Origin: Selenomonadaceae bacterium
GTDB taxonomy: Bacteria > Bacillota > Negativicutes > Selenomonadales > Selenomonadaceae
DNA: 64,000 nucleotides
Assembly: GCA_017515635.1 (NCBI GenBank)
Contig: JAFWFO010000024.1
Coordinates: 29,650 to 93,649, forward strand
Direction: 5' to 3'
The translations under genes and the position numbers were made by a program. Under the pieces are notes generated by a model that saw only the letters and a list, made by a program, of their open reading frames with translations, had not been told where the DNA came from and ran no database searches. This document shows positions 37,101-38,321 of this stretch, one piece after another (within the stretch, counting starts at the first letter, position 1; every line of letters begins with the position of its first letter).

Positions 37101-38187
37101 CGACGAAGCAGACGTTTACTACGGCAACCGCAGCGGCTTGAACTTCAGCGAATACAATGGCGCGGTCGAAGTCAACCTGAATTCCAACACGGGCGCAATC
37201 AATGGCAGTGCGGCACTGTTTTACGGAATCAACAAACTGCAGGCGGGCGGCGGCAACACGACGTTAATCGGCGCGGCGTCACAGCAGAACACGTTGATAG
37301 CGGGCACCGGCAACGCCAGCATGTGGGGCGGCGGCTCGTCGAAAGACTTGCTTGTCGGCTCGGCGGACGCTGATAAGAACGGCTCGTCGACATTCTTCTA
37401 TCTTGCGGGCGACGGCAAGGACACCATCACGAACTTTTCGTTCACGGGCGCGGAAAGCGACTACACCTCCGACATGATTAACATTTCGGCGCAAGGCACG
37501 GTCACTTCGGTCTACATGCACGGTTCCGATGTCGTCATGCAGTTGAACGATTCCGACAACGATTATCTTGTCTTGAAAGACGCGGTCGGCAAAGACTTCA
37601 AGTTGAATCACTTGACGGCGAAAGTCGACAGCACCGAAGTTAATTTCGACGGCTTGGCGAACTGCTACGTTGCCACGGGCGACAATGCAACGATGAATGT
37701 CGGCAGCAATTTGGGCGACGTGCAAATCTGGCTCGAAGACGGCTACTACGGCGATTATGAGCACGGCATTGTATATCGCGGCGACTTCACCGTCATCAAC
37801 GCGACGACGGCGAACGGTCACAACACGCTTGTCGGCAACGAACTCGACAACGTCATCTACGGCGGCACGGGCACCAACAGCATTTGGGGCGGCGCAGGCT
37901 ACTCGAACGATACGTTGGTCGGCGGCAGTGGTCAGAATACGTTCTTCTTCGGCAACTACAATGGCAACGACACCATTACGGGCGCGAAGGACGGCGATGT
38001 TGTTGACATGACGAGCGTAACCGAGGCGCAAATTGCGGACACGCAGATTGACGCGGACAAAGTCACGATTTACCTGGTCGACGGCTCCAGCCTTGAAGTC
38101 CAAAGCAATGCGGATATCGAATACAAACTTGCTGACGGCACGAGCTACAAAGCCGACCACGAGAACAGCACTTGGACGAAGAAATAA
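10117..38187 (+). CDS. Giant modular RTX-like surface or secreted protein (about 9,356 residues)
   Basis: One uninterrupted frame encodes a Thr/Asp/Gly/Val-rich, cysteine-poor protein. The frame is open from 9943, but the ATG at 10117 has AAGGAGA at 10101-10107 and starts MDEFIFDLQRFA. No signal peptide is seen. In order: a beta-helix-like region of short NGTI / GGTI turns (residues about 40-420); roughly 30 degenerate modules of about 227 residues (about 450-7260); a second repeat class with FTFGDDxY cores (about 7555-8515); and a C-terminal region with glycine/aspartate nonapeptide-like motifs such as DLGDGDDLAIVDS, SGAGDDTLLIGA and VGGSGQNTFFFG (about 8620-9290), ending in WTKK. The last region resembles calcium-binding RTX repeats of type I secreted proteins. 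Adhesin or surface-fibre function is inference. No secretion genes are nearby. It is a single-gene unit with its own promoter region and terminator. Confidence 0.85.
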   Translation: MDEFIFDLQRFANAVVLTWGTPSGESEATLLADGVKVEKSTGNNTNAYTLTGDSYTVAEGTTLNLDAPLLFTDTTTLTVNGTIQVNSSTTSYGDGSADDFVIGVKAGGKLTINGSGTIDGSTAYNSDKHLNCAVKVTIKGDATSTENGNTTLTVGGTVKIKGYESGISGNGTRHGTTITINGGEISATATPDISGDGTQSTGIYNPQDGILTITGGTITGKGSGVEMRSGTLNVSGGTISSTAESYSTAKNKSSASGATTTGAGIAIAQHTTKKEITANITSGNISGVVALSVTNPESNEATAGDVSVDIKGGTFESTTGGIAIVNTDTRTEEIDTSKATVTGVLLTCEKSETDNDGKLKVTNATLSGTGEIELAKGSTIVFGGKTFTLSEKAEVTVTSDTEITIGNTTFTISDNDDVVATTGSAKFVAAADTITIGADGALTTANQWYKVIAVDGMLELAPTDFGTTDGYKGSVVTSSDGKTTYATLTTNEGGKTYSFAGTDKASALTAITLTGFTDKSVEFGNVATSTSITVGSTPQFTVDTSDFTLAVGADGGVSVNGNVTLNDGTLATSDKNTITANNKVIQATSGNGITVTNNNNTVTIGGLNAEDTFKVGSTTYTMKNLGDTPVAYTGSQILLDDDNNTIAGTDSIDVATLEAATAYTVSNVSNLDIRNNPTVPVVVISNNKLVVKLEKDGTAYKLTSLTEEKIDNFTVNIGTGFVVNFEEFTSTTAPTITAKSATFTVTPTSDTPFTVNTTSSCATINDASAIALTTGTINATSGVKITASDYTVTADTGATITVSSDGKVGGIDNAKTDKFTVTKDETPTTYQYISGDIGLATTNGTNITGIVKTDSFSKNTLTLENVEITNVIAPTEKVLDLTATKLAAGDYTVLNSTTANNITKLATLTYVAATEGENPTSATYELKKVASDVASKITSVNLKDAAATVTTDFDTNVTTTATTGGTFTVNTQKFVGTTGLTIAAKSDGKTATLTSGTVTLAAGESVTDTSANKTVTAGTGTTLTYTADTDTITVTSENGGTFTVDDTTYTKNASGYLTKGTGTDLKLWKGEEYTLGDLAYQSSWSDITIATDNIIQITNNTDTIFATEDGTPLAVCTKKQSNGSQYVELVPYGDSSIDLSKYTINVSDLTSHLFLRHASYSDKETSPTITVSSGAKLKVISYTKPAAGFDVYDSTETTPAWIRKSTSNTNASDEIKFILFDGEIQLKEKQTVYFGSKEGKSLETNVNDFIVSYETATSDGSTTTTTKITPPSGKTTFTFDEKNYTASNSITIEQTVKGEGEDATTTKVTAKNGTSFTIGDTTYNVTSNGVITTTQDNATKVYTGEVTLAGTTAVTFDVDELTNGESMVAVKEAPDGDITIAANDLSKTGEYLVLVDSTSTLSKQYGVLEKTGDNTYTLTQPDDKKILENYTAPSSVTIDSAVAQSGTVTFDSAFVGKKISVGDNQINASLVSDSVFAVGNKDGIAYVTGAGVVTLSGGSIRADNSTQTIALSKAYSISSSKGDGDSLDGVVVSSSGIVGDIENGESFSVNSAEYTYNAKFGLKTSDSILSNSVATVDNNSVMSVKLADLSNKDKFMAIVAPKNSLLAISSSIPSNGIIVDDKDDMSVKYGDFKSSLVSGTKYVTISSDAGNFASADNLSISVGDNTDAFFSLNSADEFKDVTINANSHATFKVTAVGSAKTFTVSGKDEEPTITGATEITLIDGTITATDGQKVKLGEGDNAQTLAVTEGSLVITQDDDDNWTVTGTSAAKFNFNGKNYEINAVTDKVTFTLGENDVSIGSLSENESFTYGENQYSLKSAGRLITSDDDNAYKVYKDSLTDSVTTIELNDNENWNGLVTISSDNLTASIPPANTAQTAIIMDSGFTKTYGTLTSDGKNWSIDSTQEEDALNKIFIGKGNRSVSLSNFFASLPNHSTSIEAEGVATFTVADNETLGFVVTIDGTAASVSDVSSVSLLSGSLTADENIPSVKANNYVVAEASENDSIIVVNDGSGVSVGGLNEGENFKVNTKGYSMTKIGVTDGVSLLADTKPTSNEDKYTLALSDLQDGTWKNLITVGNGLSVDANSDTGFVVSENKESLYAELTGDSATGFTYASVDNADEWTDGKSSAVSINNTTLTLPDDFASIKAIQSQAEFSITAAGNSTYTVKDSSDGASITGANSITQTAGNILLSDSAQSVTAGEDKISFASVNSSATEADGIINVSVTGENVSVGGLDDGESFKVDNETYTVTGNKLTKGDKLWKDSIDSSNKAVDVSKLADEYWTAQIVAPNGELNLTKSNISLAAGGAFIVDSYGSDKIYGTLISVSGGEANAGYSLSADGATASLSSITIDNIYYGGSGKETAVPFIFTEDFANVSITAGDHVFAVTDDTEEFVVKYQPQYPKLSVENAASVSLISGEITPSTEKQKIFTGNDSITAAQGLNVTNDGTVIKISGIGVNVGEGGDTDGKFVVNNTNYQYIAKLGSLVTTDTQGTSITGVVGSTAFNSVSSGNSTGGKFTLGVDDTTNAIAPTKDDSTLDLTEVDEEKTVLSSLNPNDENITKLADLTYSATANAVTFELKQEEGYSGAINSVLLGAEDTKLETDFAIPAVKTSEHNYKSLTYTIGDATYKPDKLNKTNPNSTSAITVAVIEDGASSALTDGKVVLDPDSTDTNFVKVSTDGENTNTIKATEGDGMTVEVATTGEGDAAETTVTIDGLANDDKFTVDDKSYQVMSGNLINVTDKYLWTNTTDTFSDGVTLSELADLDENWLKIRTIDGNLTINDDELFVDGTKQLTKVDLYNSELDKGITYGKLTKNEDDSGKVTSYTLKKVKADTDLTSITLDNTKFSATPTAANDGSGELTITPATETDALKVTGTDKVTLESGTIDATIPVTAGDYTVTASDGAKITVTKEGDAISIGGIDGATDKFTVSDGKNTTTYQFVDNILIKLGTDGKTIEGVVTTGFDTDEGTLSLNDAVTTDAIAPTDGTLDLTTTAATTPGTKTVLSSLDTTKNVTRLADLEVEDATFTFTNPADNVETSITSIKLGATAATVDTPFNTLVTTTAGTGTVTFEVNGNKFAAEKSALEIKSGTASGESTLTKGTVTLNAEEFVTDTDTGKTVTAGTGTTLTYTADTDTVTELSDDESFTVKTTDGTSTEYTMKGIGLTTTEVTGTGSTATTTDKVWTADNETSFTLADLDNSKNWSTFATADEDGTLTIDGDSTAGIIVADDESARLANLEGTAATGFTLTPYTGSKETLSGVTVNGVIATLDPSYTNITANYTTTFTVNPNGKNTFTVNASAKDNDGTASPASVTGATDVNLTSGSLTMKGTTSNATEVPITAGGYTISKLGGSGGGTIVVSATESGDKTTVTVSDIVADEYFTVTDGDGNATTYKKPKGDVGLVAFDSENKLKGVVEGFNSTSKSVELGTDITPALVPDKGKLDLSKVTTNATILDSDTNPTNVIGTLAKGDSGNFTLTPADGFPNFTINTTKLIDSVAMSKNGTGVDKLSVAVAGIKVTTTDADAYTVNDITYTATAPLIITTTADSSTLDTGTVTLGTDAPKVTGTNELKTVEVTAGEITATAQNGAITLSNIGTGTTKDKFTVTTADDKSTDYEMNGIGLTKESGKKVLGDTQPEDAENFSVAVASLDTETWLDVVSEAPLTINAESKDAVVADEDLTNRIGTLKKNSDNTFTLTKGTTDILKEVTVDGVTANFDKDFANLLEITATGGKFTVTELTDTNANFTVTDTAEKTTLANAAKVSLTSGTLSDLTSTTEVTAGDYTITAGSEKIDITVDGDTVKIGGIGAKDETFTVTDNSADSPKSVTYQYFNGILVTVGTDGNTTKITGLVATEDFDATTGTYTLGNPPTSVTAPEDGSLDLSDVTESKTTILSSTDPAATTTPTKLGEITVNEDGSIEVTGTANDINEIKLGTAPQTVTTKFDTTVTTPKAGGIFTVNGEKFAATNDLKIAATYDEAEQSGDATLTTGTVELTEGDIASVKTTAGKELTAGKVASGYDNADGKLIVTATATEATITDFNEGDTVTITDATDNTTVYTKTNIGFVSQNENSDVYNFATIGGDITATALANADWKQAIATSTEKFTLGEKTIPTTYDATKDIVVLGGAENVTDAAVNKNYGTITLGDSTDKFTFKLTGKDVPDEITVNDNYGVGVVATMSNYTDDGIDFTAKDASFTVKAKTSSANGDIANGDGEAAFNVDAAGNYAKVTGSDITVDLTSGTLDATIALEISVGENKVTVTEIVPDTATDNNAVTVITTDGTDLQIGELNTGDTFTINEVNYKMSDIGLLKQKGDEWTFVAEGVTKTGDLATYDYADKDGDELIAVKNGAIDLKNVTGNAQIVDNKDNPQVTYAELTKTDDTWTINKQDDNWDDADPPINTINIGGSVKDLMTDFGATVNTAAGTDTYTVNGNTYTPATATGTLAIAATYDTTADSTLTTGIVKLAKGEFVTPTSENEGKITCTGTQDNASIEVEVSNGEATIKDLDASESFSIETANGTALNFTKSDLTLLNDDKALWVGSSIKGNDASIAANELLNATKDDWKATVEATITDNIPDEKANITLGGTTIANGDYIVVNSKDNPSKLYGQLTVDSTDDTAPYTLATPDPAVTKVLGATTALDSITVTGVSASIAKDFAEVPITANGATFTVTSNANFIVNSPTNTSAHASVVDATSVALTAGTLTTTNENQVAINGITATTGDFDITATTEGTTTTTKLEGLTTGDAFTYGDDTNEYTYNSNVSGFVHDEKLYANVDLTTKDIADITTDANYSTMAEATTDSGVTTLELQEATSTDSAFVFVNSTDAEELRTVYATQTAGTADEGTVIEQVATTGKFAVDASGLANNGKLTVKFDADVTLPEGQATVNGVAFNAAEDITVAATYTDDTTKDATLSLGTVTLDATTATVNTTNGKSVTFIKGDEITVNVDEDNVVTVNDLDEGDSFTINGDDETVYTMGDGVLMKGSEIWTGDISDGVNIADLDASWMSMIAANNGDIAIPAEGVTEGTTYIVVDSLTSPTTAYGMLNLNGETYALTAPDEEKIGDLSTDTPNSITVTGVSATVDESFGEVPITATTAPQDGSAAVSATFGVAFVDDGSVTVDATGDTPKVSAGNGVIESVALTDGTLSTLANVPINDITATVGDFNIIATTDADDETTTKLGALSTGDAFTYNDETFTYNDAVKGFVTGDTDSGYKLYADVDLTTTDIEAITNTDENYLTMIAATGTDSINLELQAAEDGGCVFVDSTDAATLTTIYAKQTEDADNEVTVIDKVSDAENSYTVDATNLAEGGKLTVNFAATVTVPTNETNSRIATINGVDYDANSDITVTTTYDTTGDTPVASSELAAGTVNLSSATEDKVATITIGDKVITALGYVSEEDEKIVTEVTVSVTDETVDGETNKVVSVGALSDYDKFSVTFPNEESASGSTTYNYNVMPNNVLRRVAEEGQDGKTFAGEWSETIPLDKILDESNWGGTIDLLKDPTDLDLTELDDDQKELLESGEPVSIMGKDENDNDKKLATITKKEDGDGNPYYELSDNKGIETVELNDEFDKLTTPDSSVTVTTPAGTNTGEDAKTYSVNGNEFEPAAGEDGSYGALEIQSGADGETATLSDGKVNLTASEDEENPSATESVTPTDGEKITAKTGDLTVDVATEGEGEEAKTTTTVGNIQSGENFTVGEDEYAAGNLKAGDLILTKTETDEEGNTTHKILNQDGQDKDNMSVNTDTLTGEDEWLTALPTDEENVLAIDGTTQAGVIVDDEDAPTAVYGEITNVTTETDDDGEKITDCTLEDTETFTSNPTALAGITIGDNLKAIISAIYKTIQITATAIDDNNEERIATFFANITAGDSSDEDGESEAEETTFTVTTGGQYVKVSTDVTLIDSGIIGVNAGQTIIAGSDTFKANSVNGNMALIYTAPASEEPEENGEDDAANFETVGELNVTNIKSGDDFEINGTQYLMTDVGLFVYNGSDTLQEFVTASLDENGKPVTSILKSALTATQPLLEVKTVDGLETANLADDATTDGTYALVNSKSASTISKMYGTVTKADTNFDFDLNDSAIYATATGSVTVDEKTYAAGTDPITLKTNGTASTLYAGTVTLTGGDNTAIASVTDSATTPNTISAASGTEFTATAEGGALKSVAGIGAGESFTYNGTVYKQTAAGITNEAGDKLNESLSSGTFDLSELTTGFADVLTPDETKAIILGDKTDAVVYDTAELTNKLATLSADASGNLKLSKVKTDLSASDIATVNVNTGANLTTDFATNVATGAAGAVTVNTAAYNGTSDTGLVINATADGSTLYTGTVALDNATYKKVAGANDTIEVSTGNLTATADSGALTIGGIDSNDADEFKVNDINYKMSTAGLFADVTGGKLWTGATDVTDGVNVTDLTTAANWTTMVAAPSGALALDDAAAKLSDTVTAVALVNDTANPTENYGTATFDTTTRLYTITKGTAPNTLASVSLDLSALATNVTLTDFPATVTTQLGTYSVNGNDFNVTAAATFSATSGTAATLTNGTVNLSPDTSVAKTNIVTTTGDNTITDLAGDGITVNVNGSAVTVGELATVGDKFSVGENTYEVTALGLVTGDSIWTGGDYSSVTLTALAGDTWGGIVTLDTNDTNLTVTADNVTAVVVNSDKDTTYGTLTKGTDGYTLTKAANDAGTLPKVTVTDTKINVASDFVGTGFDVTAGDATFTVTEAASGFTADDTGTNPTVTASKLTLTKGAIDAGNQEITVGTHVIEANGLTVSADGKISGVETGDTFTVDGITYTATTAGLYNENGALVPSFADGTYKLDSAEVTTVAVDAAQNLDLTELAAGVYVVVDDATAPTKQLAGLVKTGTTYALTKATGFVDGDIANLEMAAENATVTTNFDTGVTTAQGSNTYTVNGNKFAANNSALEIQSGSANKASTLNEGAIALANNDSVTGTNDTQTVTATAGDGLTATAAGGNITLTGLNSGDAFTAGTNNYRVTDLGLLDSDNDLWTGDAITNGINLSEEGTDALNEDSNWTATVTAKDGALSVDDKTLEKGEEAIVINDPEDTTTYGTLTRDADGNYALTNEVDGAEPTGDLSSVSVDGQAVTMDDDFADVPVTAKASDGSADITGITPSGETFTVDATGDAPKVTGADELTIADGNTIEAEDSDQVINYPTDKGTSATIIEPADSSGNATFQDATVSGLKNTDTVAFTVKDGVLDQIDDLKENETVTVGEGDDAQTYNVTKDTGSTLAKEDDGWNFGDYTPDSVVVNIDADGNITLSESGVKFTNVIDGTTTIDRTATITLADTFKLSDGKSITFNNNYTRRPLTINDSDGNTLVDTLGTASGVTFNKDGVTVEKLSDVESANFYLDLDQALKATDSDAGATVTSNADDNQIGIMGSGATVIAQKDAEIDVPAAVALNLSKGAYNVNDLDLAVAGNTNATVTSDGAIVDLTENAVTAADMSFTGATATKATLTNADEVTVDNGASITGATGKAINLTGEVKLDDNTINAAVATDVTATGTGFNIGENVNFTVTGDTAYKVNLDSLGAVTTLENIGATGGVTIEGLEDYTIKTDKAGKLTVGDQTFTSAGDSTITYSVDSLGAITAISDLANGTIAGDFTDGLLVNNDNIKVSNGTAPISVSADTNGKKTISGVGANASVTAAEGVTQVKTNAAGEFTLGDKVYTVGGDEAVAFNMDDGAVTGVESLEAGIFIIAQDETDFGVNAEDIDIAGNSAVTLTIANSRIVSVAGIDGMIDGVEDATIDAGGTATVNGVSLSGNDGNVTLETSGGTVTKAKGVTGSISGLANATVEDLSGKASVNGTELEIDGSDYDAQVAGGKVASVSGVKDGASIKTAPNMAVVTDGDGEFTFGDDEYSISNGDNDVTFRTDSDTDATSIDSLSGTLTGAFDEPLKVAGADFITGGESVTVVAANNKATSVAGGKEVSGLEDATVTADGDATINGVELSDNSGKVTLETAGGKVTKAKGVDGSIDNLENATVEGIADKATVNGKALDVEGDEDGYNAIVNDSVTSAITDLDSGASVKSAPNMAVTTDGDGEFTFGDDKYTISNGGNDVTFATDGDSDATAIDSLSGTLTGAFDEPLKVAGATLKTDGEPVTLVAANNVANSVAGGKEVSGLTDATVSANGKATVNGKAIDVEGDEDGYKAIVADGVASSITGVDSGASVNAPDAAIVTNSDGEFTIGDGKYSVANANDAPVTIDTNDLGNATQMSGLSGVLSGTFDTPLKIGNTSVNPDGAAVTVTADDDVVNGIVTNDGNNITGLENGTIAATGRATVDGKVFDIDGSNYTVRAVDGEAVAVSGLTDGASINSAPDVNLFTAGNGTFTFGDDPYTINDTLDGQVTFTTDEAGDLTNIGNLAGVISGAMDEATINGNPFASSNGNVTLTTDGTDITGVTGLENGDNITGTLDKAQIAMPGSAGTTALSVNGTPYFLSGDENGVVLSNDGKTITGLAKDASLAIGAEGTYTVNGKTFAVDEDGDVIIANRDGAYRYDPNNKPITDKASANGLINNILGAPSPSTESLTADEAASRIESGELDAPLAMILDNSEGESVQAADFSKSTYSKRVTLQGGDQTVKFNDEGSNSAYVAPTAEGRKAIDLGDGDDLAIVDSQYAKTSVKAGLGNDTIAVRNDARATIDVSDNGDTNILATSGRVTLTGYTDDSNAKVQTFDYSDIGAAVKSNEIKFGSGRMTIGDAAIVLKTDAETEGGTFVDIAGTDGEPHAVGFTHTAGGVLNASASADDYIMKGNYAEKTSDTTKSGGSSLISGAGDDTLLIGAADFADAGNGDNQIYITDENLRRTSPDGAVIALSGKGHDTVHNFHAGFDDNSDKVQVNASDLSNLKFSYDTDGLHMRLGQAQITFDGMTPTLNAEETEESADLVESADIVESADAIDDADAKNAKTVAQREEEAYAVNDTEDYTVSETYDDLVISADAATIGLGSAAFQKLILTDGTNDYNAAIAQDNQAIAVTDTDDEADVYYGNRSGLNFSEYNGAVEVNLNSNTGAINGSAALFYGINKLQAGGGNTTLIGAASQQNTLIAGTGNASMWGGGSSKDLLVGSADADKNGSSTFFYLAGDGKDTITNFSFTGAESDYTSDMINISAQGTVTSVYMHGSDVVMQLNDSDNDYLVLKDAVGKDFKLNHLTAKVDSTEVNFDGLANCYVATGDNATMNVGSNLGDVQIWLEDGYYGDYEHGIVYRGDFTVINATTANGHNTLVGNELDNVIYGGTGTNSIWGGAGYSNDTLVGGSGQNTFFFGNYNGNDTITGAKDGDVVDMTSVTEAQIADTQIDADKVTIYLVDGSSLEVQSNADIEYKLADGTSYKADHENSTWTKK
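11480..31900 (+). repeat. Array A: about 30 degenerate modules of about 680 bp inside the giant gene
   Basis: A recurring order of motifs is visible: ITV..., FTV..., VTAGDYTVTA, IGGI, DxFTVxxxxY, LWxG or equivalent, a VI/VVD turn, YGTLT, then YTLT. Using the YGTLT-YTLT anchor or its degenerate form, copies fall near 11565, 12205, 12826, 13456, 14325, 15000, 15780, 16410, 17070, 17800, 18540, 19170, 19820, 20510, 21166, 21838, 22533, 23230, 23936, 24613, 25240, 25944, 26734, 27477, 28301, 28849, 29487, 30109, 30682 and 31312. Mean spacing is about 681 bp. Two variants mix: one with an LWTG-type segment and one with an ITGIV...APTDGTLDL segment. Confidence 0.75.
32780..35660 (+). repeat. Array B: second repeat class with FTFGDDxY cores
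   Basis: Copies centre near 32860, 33150, 33727, 34297, 34720, 35155 and 35584, with spacing of 290-580 bp. Each has a core like EFTFGDDKYTI, a SLSGTLTGAFDEPLKV segment, a short GLEDATV turn and an ATVNGK segment. The copies near 33.7 and 34.3 kb are the most alike, sharing a perfect 44-bp stretch (33829-33872 and 34402-34445). Confidence 0.75.
35970..37990 (+). repeat. RTX-like glycine/aspartate repeats at the C-terminus of the giant protein
   Basis: Degenerate nonapeptide-type motifs occur in two groups: LGDGDDLAIV, AGLGNDTIAV, SGAGDDTLLIG and SGKGHDTVHNF (about 35.97-36.65 kb), and GGGNTTLIG, AGTGNASMWGG, GDGKDTITNF, GGTGTNSIWGGAG and GGSGQNTFFFG (about 37.25-37.98 kb). An acidic linker built of three 18-bp units separates them (36805-36852). 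Calcium binding is inferred from the motif type. Confidence 0.7.
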
Positions 38188-38225
38188 ACTGAAACGAAAA
38201 ACTCAAAGCTTCACACTTTTTGCAG

Positions 38226-38253
38226 GCTCCGACTTCGGTCGGGGCTTTTTTTT
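38226..38253 (+). terminator. Rho-independent terminator of the giant gene
   Basis: GCTCCGAC, a TTCG tetraloop and GTCGGGGC form an 8-bp hairpin followed by eight T residues, 39 bases after the stop codon. Confidence 0.92.
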
Positions 38254-38254
38254 A

Positions 38255-38283
38255 TTGACGAATCAGCACACGCCGTATAAAAT
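38255..38283 (+). promoter_or_regulatory. Promoter of the valS-folC operon
   Basis: TTGACG at 38255-38260 and TAAAAT at 38278-38283 are separated by 17 bases, directly after the giant gene's terminator and about 38 bases before the valS start. There is no room for a T-box leader between this promoter and valS. Confidence 0.75.
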
Positions 38284-38321
38284 TGCGACTGAATTCACTT
38301 AAGCGGAGGTTTGAAAAAACG

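Noticed and set aside
38188..38321. T-box riboswitch before valS
   Set aside because: The space between the giant gene terminator, the promoter and valS is too short for a T-box, and no T-box motif is visible.
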